Made by a program: the position numbers and the translations under genes. The notes below the pieces were generated by a model, which saw only the letters and a program-made list of their open reading frames with translations, was not told the DNA's origin and made no database searches. 64,000 nucleotides of DNA, from positions 3,695,947 through 3,759,946 of the forward strand of contig NZ_AP023174.1 in NCBI RefSeq assembly GCF_013426895.1, read 5' to 3'. Positions within the stretch are counted from its first letter, which is position 1. Each line of letters starts with the position of its first letter. This DNA comes from Paraburkholderia largidicola (GTDB taxonomy: Bacteria > Pseudomonadota > Gammaproteobacteria > Burkholderiales > Burkholderiaceae). Shown here in pieces: positions 34,601 through 44,404 of the stretch.

Positions 34601-35818
34601 ATGCCCGCATTCCGTTTCGAAGCGATCGATGCAGCAGGCAAGGCGCAAAAAGGCGTGCTCGATGCCGACAGCGCGCGCGGCGCCCGCACGCAGTTGCGCA
34701 CGCAAGGTCTCACGCCGCTCGTCGTCGAACCGGCGGCGACGCGCACGCGTGGTGAGCGCACCCAGCGGCTGTCGTTGGGCCGCAAGCTGTCGCAGCGCGA
34801 GCAGGCAATTCTCACGCGGCAACTCGCGAGTCTGCTGATCGCGGGTCTGCCGCTCGACGAAGCGCTCTCGGTGCTCACCGAGCAGTCGGAGCGCGACTAC
34901 ATCCGCGAACTGATGGCGTCGATCCGCGCGGAAGTGCTGGGCGGTCATTCGCTGGCGAACGCGCTGTCGCAGCATCCGAAAGATTTTCCCGAGATCTATC
35001 GCGCGCTCGTCGCAGCGGGTGAACATACGGGCAAGCTCGGACTCGTGCTGTCGCGCCTCGCCGATTACATCGAGCAGCGCAACGCGCTCAAGCAGAAGAT
35101 CGTGCTCGCGTTCACGTATCCGACCATCGTGACGATCATTGCGTTCGGCATCGTCACGTTCCTGTTGAGCTACGTCGTGCCGCAGGTCGTCAACGTGTTC
35201 GCAAGCACGAAGCAGCAGTTGCCGATCCTCACGGTGATGATGATGGCGCTCTCCAGCTTCGTGCGTAACTGGTGGTGGGCGGGGTTGATCGCACTGGTGA
35301 TCGTGATCTACGTAGTGCGCGCGATACTCGCGCAGCCAGGACCGCGTCTCGCGTTCGATCGCTGGACGCTGACGGCGCCCCTCTTCGGCAAGCTGGTGCG
35401 CGGCTACAACACGGTGCGCTTCGCGAGCACGCTCGGCATTCTGACGGCGGCGGGCGTGCCGATTCTGCGCGCGCTGCAGGCGGCGAGCGAAACGCTCAGC
35501 AACAAGGCGATGCGTAACAACATCGACGATGCGATCGTGCGCGTGCGCGAAGGCACGTCGCTCTCTCGCGCGCTCGGCAATACCAAGACGTTCCCGCCTG
35601 TGCTCGTGCACCTGATCCGTTCAGGCGAAGCGACGGGCGACGTGACGACGATGCTCGACCGCGCGGCCGAAGGCGAAGCACGCGAACTCGAACGGCGCAC
35701 GATGTTTCTGACGAGCCTGCTCGAACCGCTGCTGATTCTGGCGATGGGTGGCGTGGTGCTGGTGATCGTGCTCGCGGTGATGCTGCCGATCATCGAGTTG
35801 AACAACCTGGTGCAATAA
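34601..35818 (+). CDS. gspF: Type II secretion platform protein GspF
   Basis: A 405-residue inner-membrane platform protein. It contains two repeated cytoplasmic helical domains, each followed by membrane helices near 170-190, 220-240 and 375-400. The repeat signature appears as LLIAGLPLDEALSVL and later LTAAGVPILRALQAA. It starts 5 bases after the gspE stop. It links GspE rotation or motion to pseudopilin assembly. The C-terminus (VMLPIIELNNLVQ) is typical. Confidence 0.96.
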   Translation: MPAFRFEAIDAAGKAQKGVLDADSARGARTQLRTQGLTPLVVEPAATRTRGERTQRLSLGRKLSQREQAILTRQLASLLIAGLPLDEALSVLTEQSERDYIRELMASIRAEVLGGHSLANALSQHPKDFPEIYRALVAAGEHTGKLGLVLSRLADYIEQRNALKQKIVLAFTYPTIVTIIAFGIVTFLLSYVVPQVVNVFASTKQQLPILTVMMMALSSFVRNWWWAGLIALVIVIYVVRAILAQPGPRLAFDRWTLTAPLFGKLVRGYNTVRFASTLGILTAAGVPILRALQAASETLSNKAMRNNIDDAIVRVREGTSLSRALGNTKTFPPVLVHLIRSGEATGDVTTMLDRAAEGEARELERRTMFLTSLLEPLLILAMGGVVLVIVLAVMLPIIELNNLVQ

Positions 35819-35907
35819 CGGCGCTGCGGTGAGGCCGCGTTAGCGTCCGAAAGACTTGCAAGCCAGGCCGATGCTTTCTGGTTGCGTCAGCCGGGCAGAG
35901 AATGACA

Positions 35908-36321
35908 TCAGCGCACGTAGATGGTCGGGCCAGGCGGGTTCGCGGGAAGGAAGACTTCGGAGTGGGAGCCGTTGCGGTCGATGATGATCGAGCGGGCGCG
36001 CACTTCGGCGAGCTTGACGCCTTGCATGATCATGCTGCCCAGCGAGACGGCGTGCGGCGGTTCGCCGCCCGTGCTGATGATCGCGGCGGCGCCTTCGCTG
36101 AGCGCGAGAATGCCGAACAGATGGATGTCCTGATTCGCGGTGCGCGTGAGTTGACCGCCGAACAGCGCCGCGGCCTGATCCGTCGAAACGGGCGCGCGCA
36201 CGGCAGCAGCGGGCACGGGCGCGCCGGAATGCGACGTGAGCGTGACGACCCAGTAAGTGAGCGTCGCGCAGAACACGGCGAAGACAGCGAGCGAAATCAG
36301 GCGGATCTGGAGTGCGTTCAT
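35908..36321 (-). CDS. gspC: Type II secretion protein GspC (inverted gene)
   Basis: A 137-residue inner-membrane protein. A single N-terminal membrane helix (about 7-28) is followed by a periplasmic homology-region domain (ALFGG, then IHLFGILALSEGAAAIIS and the ending PPGPTIYVR). There is no PDZ or coiled-coil domain after it, so it is shorter than GspC of enteric bacteria. The gene runs opposite to the rest of the cluster, an arrangement known in Burkholderia. It would couple the platform to the GspD secretin. Confidence 0.85.
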   Translation of the reverse strand: MNALQIRLISLAVFAVFCATLTYWVVTLTSHSGAPVPAAAVRAPVSTDQAAALFGGQLTRTANQDIHLFGILALSEGAAAIISTGGEPPHAVSLGSMIMQGVKLAEVRARSIIIDRNGSHSEVFLPANPPGPTIYVR

Positions 36322-36491
36322 GCTTGTGATTGTACGGACTATTGTGAATTTTGCGGCATCCCGATCGGCAGATCGGAAGCCTTCAACTGCATGACATTAA
36401 AATGACCGACCGGACGTGCAGAGTGCTGAATTCTCAACGCATTACGTGACGTCTGATCGATCGACCCTTCATTCAAACGAGGTAGCAAGCT

Positions 36492-36968
36492 ATGCAAATG
36501 TGGACCAGTCGCCGCAACGAGATCGCGGCCATGCGCGCGGGCCAGCGCGCCCGCTTTCAACGCGGGTTCACGCTGATCGAAATCATGGTCGTGATCGCGA
36601 TCCTCGGCATTCTGGCCGCGCTGATCGTGCCGAAGATCATGAGCCGTCCGGACGAAGCACGACGCGTCGCCGCAAAGCAGGACATCGGCACGATCATGCA
36701 GTCGCTGAAGCTCTATCGTCTGGACAACGGCCGCTATCCGTCGCAGGAGCAAGGCCTGCGCGCACTGATCGAAAAGCCGTCGACGGACCCGGTCCCGAAC
36801 AACTGGAAGGACGGTGGCTATCTCGAGCGTCTGCCTAACGATCCGTGGGGCAACACGTACCAGTACCTGAACCCGGGCGTGCACGGCGAGATCGACGTGT
36901 TCAGCTACGGCGCGGACGGCAAGGCGGGCGGCGAAGGCAACGATGCCGACGTCGGCTCGTGGCAATGA
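36492..36968 (+). CDS. gspG: Major pseudopilin GspG
   Basis: A 158-residue major pseudopilin. A positively charged leader ends RFQRG, cut before [21 protein letters not shown], with Glu at mature position 5. The globular part has the calcium-site loop typical of GspG ([21 protein letters not shown] near the end). It starts at ATG 36492 after GAGGTAGC. A prepilin peptidase (GspO/PilD) is needed but is not in the window. Confidence 0.95.
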   Translation: MQMWTSRRNEIAAMRAGQRARFQRGFTLIEIMVVIAILGILAALIVPKIMSRPDEARRVAAKQDIGTIMQSLKLYRLDNGRYPSQEQGLRALIEKPSTDPVPNNWKDGGYLERLPNDPWGNTYQYLNPGVHGEIDVFSYGADGKAGGEGNDADVGSWQ

Positions 36969-37080
36969 GCGCATCACGCTGATTGAATCGACATCGATCG
37001 TTACCGGCACCATGCGATTGCACCACTGCATGCCGCGCGCTTTTCATGAGGCCGCCCGTGTCGACGACGCGCGCGGCGGC

Positions 37081-37566
37081 ATGACGCAGCATGCAATGCG
37101 CACGGCAGCACGCGAGCGCCAGCGCGGCTTCACGCTGCTCGAAATGCTGGTCGTGCTGGTGATCGCAGGCCTGCTGGTGTCGCTCGCATCGCTGTCGCTG
37201 ACGCGCAATCCGCGCACGGATCTGAACGAGGAAGCGCAGCGGCTCGCGCTGCTGTTCGAGTCGGCGGGCGACGAAGCACAGGTGCGTGCGCGCCCTATTT
37301 CGTGGCTGCCGCTGGATGGCGGCTTTCGTTTCGATATCCACACGAACGACGGCTGGCGTCCATTGCGCGACGATCTGCTCGGGCCGCGCCACTGGGAAGG
37401 CGGCGTGACGGGCGTGACCATCGAGTATCCCGGCTCCGACACGCATTCTGACCGCATCGTGTTCGGCACCGAGAGCATCGATACACCCGTGCAGGTAACG
37501 CTCTTTTCCGCCGTGGGGCGCGTGACGATCATCGGCACGGGCAACGGCCGGTACGAGGTGCGCTGA
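37081..37566 (+). CDS. gspH: Minor pseudopilin GspH
   Basis: A minor pseudopilin of about 161 residues. The prepilin site is RERQRG before FTLLEMLVVLVIAGLLVSLAS, with Glu at mature position 5, followed by a globular domain with GRVTIIGTG near the end. The start is uncertain: ATG 37081 gives a 16-residue leader, ATG 37096 an 11-residue one, and ATG 37012 a longer leader; none has a strong ribosome site. The stop overlaps the gspI start (TGATGA). Confidence 0.85.
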   Translation: MTQHAMRTAARERQRGFTLLEMLVVLVIAGLLVSLASLSLTRNPRTDLNEEAQRLALLFESAGDEAQVRARPISWLPLDGGFRFDIHTNDGWRPLRDDLLGPRHWEGGVTGVTIEYPGSDTHSDRIVFGTESIDTPVQVTLFSAVGRVTIIGTGNGRYEVR

Positions 37567-37997
37567 TGACATGTGCGCTTCGTTTTCGCCGCGTGCGCGG
37601 CGCTGTGCGTAACCCGAACCGCAAGCGGGCGGGAGGCTTCACGATGATCGAAGTGCTGGTCGCGCTGGCGATCATCGCGGTCGCGCTGGCCGCTTCGCTG
37701 CGCGCGGTCGGCAGTCTCGCGACGGGCGAGGCCGATCTGCATCGGCGGCTGCTGGCGGGCTGGAGCGCAGACAACGCGCTCGCCCAGCTGCATCTGGCGC
37801 ACGCCTGGCCCGAAGTCGGCTCGCAAAGTTTCGACTGCTCGCAGGGCAACCTGCAACTGATTTGCACGGAAAACGTGAGCGCGACGCCGAACCCGGTGTT
37901 TCGACGCGTCGAGGTTTCAGTGACGTCGCCCGGTCGCTCGGGCAACCTCGCGCAGATGGTGACGGTGATCGCGAATGAAACGAATCGCTCGCTCTGA
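37566..37997 (+). CDS. gspI: Minor pseudopilin GspI
   Basis: A 143-residue minor pseudopilin. The leader ends KRAGG before FTMIEVLVALAIIAVALAAS, with Glu at position 5. GspI starts the tip complex with GspJ and GspK. Two cysteines in the mature part (FDCSQ, LICTE) may form a disulphide. Its start overlaps the gspH stop and its end overlaps gspJ by 23 bases. Confidence 0.92.
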   Translation: MTCALRFRRVRGAVRNPNRKRAGGFTMIEVLVALAIIAVALAASLRAVGSLATGEADLHRRLLAGWSADNALAQLHLAHAWPEVGSQSFDCSQGNLQLICTENVSATPNPVFRRVEVSVTSPGRSGNLAQMVTVIANETNRSL

Positions 37998-38679
37998 GCA
38001 CGACGTGTCGCGCGTTCGACGTTCGCCGCTGCTCAGGAAGACAGCGGGCGGTTTCACGCTGATCGAACTGCTGGTCGCGATTGCGATTCTCGCCGTGATC
38101 GCGGTGCTGTCGTGGCGCGGACTGGATCAGATCATCCGCGGACGGCAGACGATCACGAACGCGATGGAAGACGAGCGCGTGTTCGCGCAGTTTTTCGATC
38201 AGATGCGCATCGATGTGCGCAACGCCGCATCCGATGACGAAGCGGGCGAACCAGCCGTCGCGGTGAACGGTAATGCGCTGCAGATCGTGCGGTACATGCG
38301 CGCGCCTGGCGCGGCACCGCGGCTGGTGGTCGTGCGGTATCGGATCACGGAAGGGCGGATTCTCCGCTATGCGTCGCCGCCACTGGCGAACATCGGCGAA
38401 GTGCGGCGCGCGCTAGGCGGTTCGGAGAACGAGAACTGGAATGCCGTGCCGTTGATCGGCGGTATCGGCGCGATTACCGCGCGGCTGTATGTGCCGAAGG
38501 TGGGCTGGACGACGCAGATGAAAGACGTGCAGTCGGCGATCACCGAGAACGACAATAATCTGAAGGTGCCTCAGCTCGGCAATGCGCCGTTGCCGAGGTC
38601 GGTGACGGGGCTCGAGGTGAGCATCGGCGCGAATTCGCTCGCGCGGCCCGTCACGCGGGTTTTTCTCGTTGGGGAGTGA
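37975..38679 (+). CDS. gspJ: Minor pseudopilin GspJ
   Basis: A 234-residue minor pseudopilin. A long basic leader ends LRKTAGG before FTLIELLVAIAILAVIAVLS, with Glu at position 5. The body (WRGLDQIIRGRQ, then EDERVFAQFFDQM) is typical of GspJ. It forms the pseudopilus tip with GspI and GspK. Its ATG lies inside gspI. Confidence 0.94.
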   Translation: MKRIARSEHDVSRVRRSPLLRKTAGGFTLIELLVAIAILAVIAVLSWRGLDQIIRGRQTITNAMEDERVFAQFFDQMRIDVRNAASDDEAGEPAVAVNGNALQIVRYMRAPGAAPRLVVVRYRITEGRILRYASPPLANIGEVRRALGGSENENWNAVPLIGGIGAITARLYVPKVGWTTQMKDVQSAITENDNNLKVPQLGNAPLPRSVTGLEVSIGANSLARPVTRVFLVGE

Positions 38680-38682
38680 GTT

Positions 38683-39780
38683 TTGATCAAGCGCTTTCGC
38701 CCTGCCCGTTCGAAACCCGCCGCTCAACGCGGCGCTGCCATCATCAGCGCGCTGCTGGTGGTCGCGCTGTCCGCGATTCTCGTTTCCGGCATGCTCTGGC
38801 GGGAGCAGGTGCAGATCCGGCGCATCGAGAATCAACGGCTGCTGGCGCAGGCGCAGTGGGTGTCGCGCGGCGCGCTCGACTGGACGCGCCTCATTCTTCG
38901 TTCCGAAGGCGATACGTCGGCGGGAATCACCTATCTCGGCGGCGTCTGGGGCGTGCCGATTGCGCGCACGCGCCTGTCCGATTTTCTCGGGCAGATCGGC
39001 GAGGTGCGCGCACAGGAAGGCGGGGCGACCTATATCTCCGGTTCGATCGAAGATGCGCAGGCCAAATTCAATCTGCGCAACCTCGTTTCAACGGCCGTGC
39101 CGGGCGCGCTGACGCTGAACATCCAGCAGGTTCAGTCGTTCCAGCGTCTGTTGCAACTGCTTGGCATCAATGGGCAACTGGCGAAGAACACGGCGCTGCA
39201 ATTGCGCGCGGGACTGCGGCAGTCGGCGACCCGTTTTCAGACGGCGGCCAATCCCACTACCCTCGATCCCACGCAGATGCAAGGCGGTGCGGCGGGCGGC
39301 GGCAATTACACCGATCAGCCGGGTCTGGAAGACACCGATGAAAACGCGCCCGTCGCGCCACTGCAGATGACAGGTGTCGACTCGCTGCTCGACGTGCCGG
39401 GCTTCACGCCGGACATGATCGCGCGGCTGCGCCCGTTCGTGACCGTGCTGCCTACCACCACGCCCGTCAACATGAACACTGCGCCCGCCGAGGTCGTCGC
39501 GGCTGTGGTGCCGGGCATGAATCTGTCGAATGCGCAGGCGTTCGTCGCGCGTCGCGAGACGGTGTTCTTTCACAACGTCGGCGATGTGCAGCTCGCGCTG
39601 CGCGGCGCGGGCGTCCAGCAGCTCGTGTTCGATCCGAACCAGCTCGACGTGAACACCAGCTACTTCCTTATCCACGGACGCGTCGAGCACGAGCGCGCCG
39701 AAGTCGATCGCACCACCCTCGTCTATCGCGACGCGCTGACGCATACGACGCGTATCGTATGGGGACGAGATCAACTATGA
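38683..39780 (+). CDS. gspK: Minor pseudopilin GspK
   Basis: A 365-residue large minor pseudopilin capping the tip complex. The leader ends AAQRG before AAIISALLVVALSAILVSG; it lacks the Glu at position 5, as is usual for GspK. A large alpha-helical domain is inserted in the pilin fold, and the two helix-hairpin-helix-like blocks (VDSLLDVPGFTPDMIARLRP) are typical. A TTG start at 38683 with GGGGAG upstream fits best. Confidence 0.93.
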   Translation: MIKRFRPARSKPAAQRGAAIISALLVVALSAILVSGMLWREQVQIRRIENQRLLAQAQWVSRGALDWTRLILRSEGDTSAGITYLGGVWGVPIARTRLSDFLGQIGEVRAQEGGATYISGSIEDAQAKFNLRNLVSTAVPGALTLNIQQVQSFQRLLQLLGINGQLAKNTALQLRAGLRQSATRFQTAANPTTLDPTQMQGGAAGGGNYTDQPGLEDTDENAPVAPLQMTGVDSLLDVPGFTPDMIARLRPFVTVLPTTTPVNMNTAPAEVVAAVVPGMNLSNAQAFVARRETVFFHNVGDVQLALRGAGVQQLVFDPNQLDVNTSYFLIHGRVEHERAEVDRTTLVYRDALTHTTRIVWGRDQL

Positions 39781-39808
39781 ACAACGCAATTTCCCGAGAG
39801 AGTGGCCT

Positions 39809-41185
39809 TTGAGCACGCTGATCGTTCTTCTGCCGCCGCGTGATCCGGCGGTGCCGTCGCAGGAATGGCAACTGCCGGAGCTGCCGTTTCTGCTGCTCGA
39901 CAAATCGGGGCGCACCCAGCGCGCCGGCCGCTCGGCGCCCGGCCTGCTGCCGCGCGCCAGTGCGACCGTGCTGATGCTCGCCGCGCGCGACTGCCTGATG
40001 CTGGCCACGACCGTGCCGCCGCTGAAAGGCCCGCGCCTGCGTCAGGCGCTGCCGAACGTCGTCGAAGATCAACTGATCCAGGACGCGCAGACCACGCACA
40101 TCGCGCTCGATCCGCAGCCGCTCGCGGGCAACCGCCATGTGCTCGCAATCGTCGATCGCGGCTGGTTCCGCTATATCGTCGAGACGTTTGCGGCGGCGGG
40201 TCATCGCAATCTGAAGGCGGTGCCTGTCACGCGTTGTCTGCCGCAGCCTGTCGCCGCGGCGATCGCGGCCGAAGTGCGCGCTGAAGAAGCGGTCGCCGCT
40301 GGCGCTGATGCCGCACCTGCGCACGTCGAGCCGATAATCGGGGGCCTCGCGCCCGTCGTTGCGGCCGTGCTGGGCCATGTCGTGCCGTCGACAGCCGCCG
40401 TGCTCGGCGAAGGCGCCGTCGATTCCGCCCCGCCGCGTGTCGAGCTTGCGCTGGTGCGGGGCCCGCTCGGCGAGGGGCTGGCTGTGCCGGAAGCCGCCGT
40501 TGGTGCGACGGTGGCAGCGCTTGCGGGCAATGCGCCTGTCACGTTGTACACGCTCGTTGATTTGCCTGGCAGCGAGCCGCGTATGGCGTCAGTGGCGCAG
40601 TCGGGACGTCACGCGTCGGTTGCGGGCGCGCTACCGCTGTCGTTCGAAACGCTCGCGCGCAACGCGATCCAGTGCCGCTTCGATCTCGCGCAGTTCGAGT
40701 TCGCCGCGCAGCCGTGGCGGCTCGATCGCGCCACTTTGCGCCGTCTGCGGCTGCCGCTGTGGCTGCTGGTGGGCACGGTGCTCGTCGCGATCATCGGCGC
40801 GAATGTGCAATGGCTGATGCTGTCGCGTCAGCGCGATGCGATCAACGCGCAGATGACCGAGCTGCTGCTCAACACGTTTCCGAAGACGACGGTCGTACTC
40901 GACGCGCCCGATCAGATGGCGCGTCAGTTGCAGCAATTACGCGTGGCCGCGGGCGAACTGTCGCCGGACGATTTCCTGTCTCTTGCGGATGGGCTTGCGC
41001 GCTCGCTCGGACCGATTCCCGTCAACGGCCTGGCCGCGCTCGATTATCACGACCGGCGTGTCGATGTGACGTTCAAACCCGAGGTCAAGGTCGATCCCGA
41101 CTTCCAGCAACGCCTGACGCGCAATGGCCTGACGGGCGCGATCGACAGCAACACCGGCAAGTGGACGATCAGGAACGGACAATGA
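39809..41185 (+). CDS. gspL: Type II secretion protein GspL
   Basis: A 458-residue bitopic inner-membrane protein. The cytoplasmic actin-like domain (about 1-310) binds GspE. A membrane helix at about 315-335 (PLWLLVGTVLVAIIGANV) leads to a periplasmic ferredoxin-like domain. An Ala/Val-rich insert near 150-200 is unusual in composition. It appears to start with TTG (39809) after GAGAGAGTGG. Its stop overlaps the gspM start (ATGA). Confidence 0.92.
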   Translation: MSTLIVLLPPRDPAVPSQEWQLPELPFLLLDKSGRTQRAGRSAPGLLPRASATVLMLAARDCLMLATTVPPLKGPRLRQALPNVVEDQLIQDAQTTHIALDPQPLAGNRHVLAIVDRGWFRYIVETFAAAGHRNLKAVPVTRCLPQPVAAAIAAEVRAEEAVAAGADAAPAHVEPIIGGLAPVVAAVLGHVVPSTAAVLGEGAVDSAPPRVELALVRGPLGEGLAVPEAAVGATVAALAGNAPVTLYTLVDLPGSEPRMASVAQSGRHASVAGALPLSFETLARNAIQCRFDLAQFEFAAQPWRLDRATLRRLRLPLWLLVGTVLVAIIGANVQWLMLSRQRDAINAQMTELLLNTFPKTTVVLDAPDQMARQLQQLRVAAGELSPDDFLSLADGLARSLGPIPVNGLAALDYHDRRVDVTFKPEVKVDPDFQQRLTRNGLTGAIDSNTGKWTIRNGQ

Positions 41186-41685
41186 AAGCAGAACTGTTGA
41201 ACACGTGGGCGGGCTTCTGGGATGCCCGCACGCCGCGCGAAAAGGCGCTGTTGACGTGGGGCGGCGCGGTGCTGGCCGTCGTCATCGTCTGGTCGGTGCT
41301 GTGGGCGCCCGCGCAGGAAGGGCGTGCGCGGCTGCGCGAAACGATTCCGAGCCTGCAGCGCCAACTGTCGCAGATGACCGCGCAGGCGAACGAGGCGCGC
41401 GCGCTGTCGGCGGCTGCGCAGGGCGTGGCGCCGACGGGCGGCGCCCTGAAGGACGCGTTGACGGCGTCGCTGAATGACCACGGCCTCGCGCCGACGCAGG
41501 TGCAGGTGCTCGGCAACGCGGTGCAGATCCAGTTGAAGAACGCGTCGTTTCCCGCGTGGACGGAATGGCTCGACGAGGCGCGCAAGCAGTTCAAGGTGCA
41601 GGTGTCCGAGGCGCATGTCACCGGGTTGAAGCAGGACGGACAGGTCGATCTGACGGCGTCGCTGCAACCGGCAACGATCAAATGA
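41182..41685 (+). CDS. gspM: Type II secretion protein GspM
   Basis: A 167-residue bitopic protein. It has a short cytoplasmic N-terminus (WAGFWDARTPREKALLTWG), a membrane helix (about 24-42), a periplasmic coiled coil and a ferredoxin-like domain. It pairs with GspL. Its ATG overlaps the gspL stop. Confidence 0.92.
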   Translation: MKAELLNTWAGFWDARTPREKALLTWGGAVLAVVIVWSVLWAPAQEGRARLRETIPSLQRQLSQMTAQANEARALSAAAQGVAPTGGALKDALTASLNDHGLAPTQVQVLGNAVQIQLKNASFPAWTEWLDEARKQFKVQVSEAHVTGLKQDGQVDLTASLQPATIK

Positions 41686-41707
41686 CGGCGCAGCCACGGG
41701 ATCACGC

Positions 41708-42487
41708 ATGAGTTTCTGGATGCGGCGATTACGCGCCGCGCTGCCCTGGATCGCCGTCGCGCTGATCGCGAACGTCGTGGTGCTGCTCGTGATGGCGCCC
41801 GCCGCCTGGGTCACGCCGCAGTTCGCGAAGGCCACGCAAGGGCACGTCAATCTCGTCGAACCAACGGGTTCGCTGTGGCACGGCTCGGCATCGCTGATGC
41901 TCGCCGCCGGGCCGGGCGCGGAAAGCGCGACGCTGCTGCCGGGGCGCATCGAATGGCGCACGTCGTTCTGGCCGCTGTTCACGGGCCGCGTACACATGCA
42001 GATGCTGCAAAGCCAGGCGATGCCCGACGCCGTTACGGTCGATGCCACCCTGCGCAGCGCGACGCTGTCGGGCGGCAGCATCGCCGTGCCGGCGGCGTTG
42101 CTCGCGGGCCTCGGTGCGCCGTTCAACACGCTGGATCTGCAGGGCGACGTGCGGCTGACCTGGACCGACTGGCGCAGCTTCAATCGACAGGCATTCGGTC
42201 AGTTGATCGTGACGCTGAACGACATGAGTTCGCGCGTATCGCGCGTGAAGCCGCTCGGGTCGTATCGCGTGGTGTTTCAGGCGCAGGGCGGATCGGGCAA
42301 GCTCGATCTGTCCACGACCAAGGGGCCGCTGCTGCTGAACGGTCACGGCACCCTCAGCGAGGCGTCGACATCGTTCATGGGCACGGCGAGCACGACGCCC
42401 GATTCCGTCGACAATCTCGCCGGTCTGCTGAATCTGCTCGGACGCCCGACTGGGCCCGGACAGGTTGCGCTGACGTTCGTGCACTGA
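41708..42487 (+). CDS. gspN: Type II secretion protein GspN
   Basis: A 259-residue protein with one N-terminal membrane helix (about 12-35) and a periplasmic beta-rich domain, matching GspN. GspN is an accessory subunit found in only part of type II systems, and its role is uncertain. It starts at ATG 41708, 22 bases after gspM, and is the last gene of the operon. A hairpin follows at 42517-42546. Confidence 0.9.
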   Translation: MSFWMRRLRAALPWIAVALIANVVVLLVMAPAAWVTPQFAKATQGHVNLVEPTGSLWHGSASLMLAAGPGAESATLLPGRIEWRTSFWPLFTGRVHMQMLQSQAMPDAVTVDATLRSATLSGGSIAVPAALLAGLGAPFNTLDLQGDVRLTWTDWRSFNRQAFGQLIVTLNDMSSRVSRVKPLGSYRVVFQAQGGSGKLDLSTTKGPLLLNGHGTLSEASTSFMGTASTTPDSVDNLAGLLNLLGRPTGPGQVALTFVH

Positions 42488-42516
42488 CCGACCGCTTTCC
42501 GCCCGACGAAAACACA

Positions 42517-42546
42517 ACGGCCGCCATGTTTGCGCATGGCGGCCGT
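42517..42546. terminator. Bidirectional hairpin terminator between gspN and the efflux lipoprotein gene
   Basis: Perfect 12-bp arms ACGGCCGCCATG (42517-42528) and CATGGCGGCCGT (42535-42546) with a 6-nt loop, between two converging genes. The T runs are weak. Confidence 0.65.
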
Positions 42547-42572
42547 TTGCGTTGGTGCGGTGCGTCTGCCGT

Positions 42573-44165
42573 TTAGCCGGCTGAGGTGGACGTTCTTGCA
42601 ATCGGCGCGGCAGGTGCGGAAGCGGGCGCAGGCGCTGCGACATCGCCCGTCTCGCGATTCATCTGATCGACTTCCCAGCCGCCGCCGAGCGCCTTGACGA
42701 GCCCGACCGACGACACCATCCGCTGCCCTGCGATGCTCGCCAGCTTCTGCTCGGCGGTGAACGCGGTGGTCTGTGCCGTCAGCACGTTCAGATAATCGAC
42801 GGTGCCGGATTTGTACTGGTTCGTGACGATATCGAGCGCCTGCTGCGCGGACTGGACGGCCTGCTGCTGCACCGTGACTTCCTGCTCGAGGATGCGCAGC
42901 GAAGCGAGGTTGTCCTCGACGTCCTGGAACGCCGTCAGCACCGTCTGCCGGTAGGTGGCGACGTCCTGGTCGTAGGCGGCGCGCGCGGCGTCCGTCTGCG
43001 CCTTGCGCAGGCCGGCGTCGAAGATGGTCTGGGCGAGCGAGGGCCCGAGTGTCCAGAAGCGCGACGGCATTTGCAGCAGCTGCGAAAACACCGAGCTTTC
43101 GAAGCCGCCGCTGGCCGACAGCGTCAGCGTCGGAAAGAACGCCGAAATCGCGACGCCGATCTGCTCGTTGGCCGCCGCGGCCTTGCGCTCGGCCGACGCG
43201 ATATCCGGCCGACGTTCGAGCAGCGACGACGGCAGTTGCGCGGGCGTGGCGGGCGGCACGGAATCGAGCGGTGCGGGCGGCAGCGAGAACGCGGAGGCGG
43301 GTTCACCGATCAGCACGGCGATCGCGTGCTCGTTTTGCGCGCGCGCGACGCCGTTGTCGATGGCGGCAGCCTGCGCCGATTGCAGCTGGGTTTGCGCCTG
43401 GATCACGTCCGAGCGGGCGGCGACGCCCTGCGCGTAGCGGTTCTGCGTGAGCGTGAGCGAGCGCTGATAAGCGGCGACGGTATCGTCGAGCAGCTTTTGC
43501 TGCGCGTCGAGCGAACGGATGTTGAAGTAGGTTTGTGCGAGCGTCGCCTGCGCGGACAGACGCGCGTTCGCCAGATCGGCCGCGGCGGCCTGCTGGCCTG
43601 CCTGCTGGCTCGCGACGGTGCGGCTCACCTTGCCCCAGAGATCGGGTTCCCAGGTGGCGTCGAGCGACAGGCTGTAGCTGTTGCTGATAGTCCCCGAACT
43701 GCTCACCGAAGATGTCGTGCCACCGCCTCCCCCCGTCACCGAGCCACTGAAGCTGCGGCTCGGCGTACGCGAGCGCGATGCGCTCGCCCCGGCGCTGATC
43801 ACGGGGAAGTACGCCGCGCGCGCTTCGCCCACCAGCGCGCGGGCCTGCCGGTAGGCGGCGGCGAACTGTGCGACGGTCTGGTTCGACGTGTTGAGCTTGT
43901 CTTCGAGTCCGCTCAACTGCGGATCGTTATAGATCGCCCACCAGGCGCCACGGTCTTGCTGATCGGCGGGCTGCGCGACTTTCCAGCCGTCGGCGGCTTC
44001 CTTGTACGAGGCCGGAATGTCGACGGACGGTCGCTTGTAATCGGGACCGACCGCGCAGCCGGCAAGCGCGAACGCCAGTGCGGCGCAAGCGGCGATGTTC
44101 AGGACGCGTTGCCCCGCGACGTTCGCGACCGAGGCGCGTTCGCGCGAAGTTCGATCAAACTGCAT
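42573..44165 (-). CDS. NodT-family outer-membrane efflux lipoprotein (OprM-like)
   Basis: A 530-residue TolC-type outer-membrane factor. A lipoprotein signal ends LAGC (Cys about 37) before AVGPDYKRPSVDIPASY. Two outer-membrane efflux protein repeats follow, with long coiled coils (QAGQQAAAADLANARLSAQATLAQTYF). It forms a trimeric exit duct for drug pumps. A Ser/Gly-rich insert near 140-160 is unusual. No adaptor or RND pump is adjacent; the nearest pump is the EmrB-type transporter at 45768. Confidence 0.93.
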   Translation of the reverse strand: MQFDRTSRERASVANVAGQRVLNIAACAALAFALAGCAVGPDYKRPSVDIPASYKEAADGWKVAQPADQQDRGAWWAIYNDPQLSGLEDKLNTSNQTVAQFAAAYRQARALVGEARAAYFPVISAGASASRSRTPSRSFSGSVTGGGGGTTSSVSSSGTISNSYSLSLDATWEPDLWGKVSRTVASQQAGQQAAAADLANARLSAQATLAQTYFNIRSLDAQQKLLDDTVAAYQRSLTLTQNRYAQGVAARSDVIQAQTQLQSAQAAAIDNGVARAQNEHAIAVLIGEPASAFSLPPAPLDSVPPATPAQLPSSLLERRPDIASAERKAAAANEQIGVAISAFFPTLTLSASGGFESSVFSQLLQMPSRFWTLGPSLAQTIFDAGLRKAQTDAARAAYDQDVATYRQTVLTAFQDVEDNLASLRILEQEVTVQQQAVQSAQQALDIVTNQYKSGTVDYLNVLTAQTTAFTAEQKLASIAGQRMVSSVGLVKALGGGWEVDQMNRETGDVAAPAPASAPAAPIARTSTSAG

Positions 44166-44404
44166 GCAAATGAATTCCTGTCGATTCGGAAGGCGTCATG
44201 CGCCAGGGCGAAATGCGGAGCGGCTGCTCGCGCGATGGACGGCGCGTGCTTACGATGGCTCGAATGGTAGCGCACGCATTGCCTGGCAATGAAATCGAAA
44301 GAGTAATGCCGCCCGCACCCCCTGTGTGTTACCGACGGTGAGGCGACGGTTACGCGCTGTTACGGCGGTATTTGCGCGAGTGCGTTCGGCGGGCGGGAAA
44401 AGCA

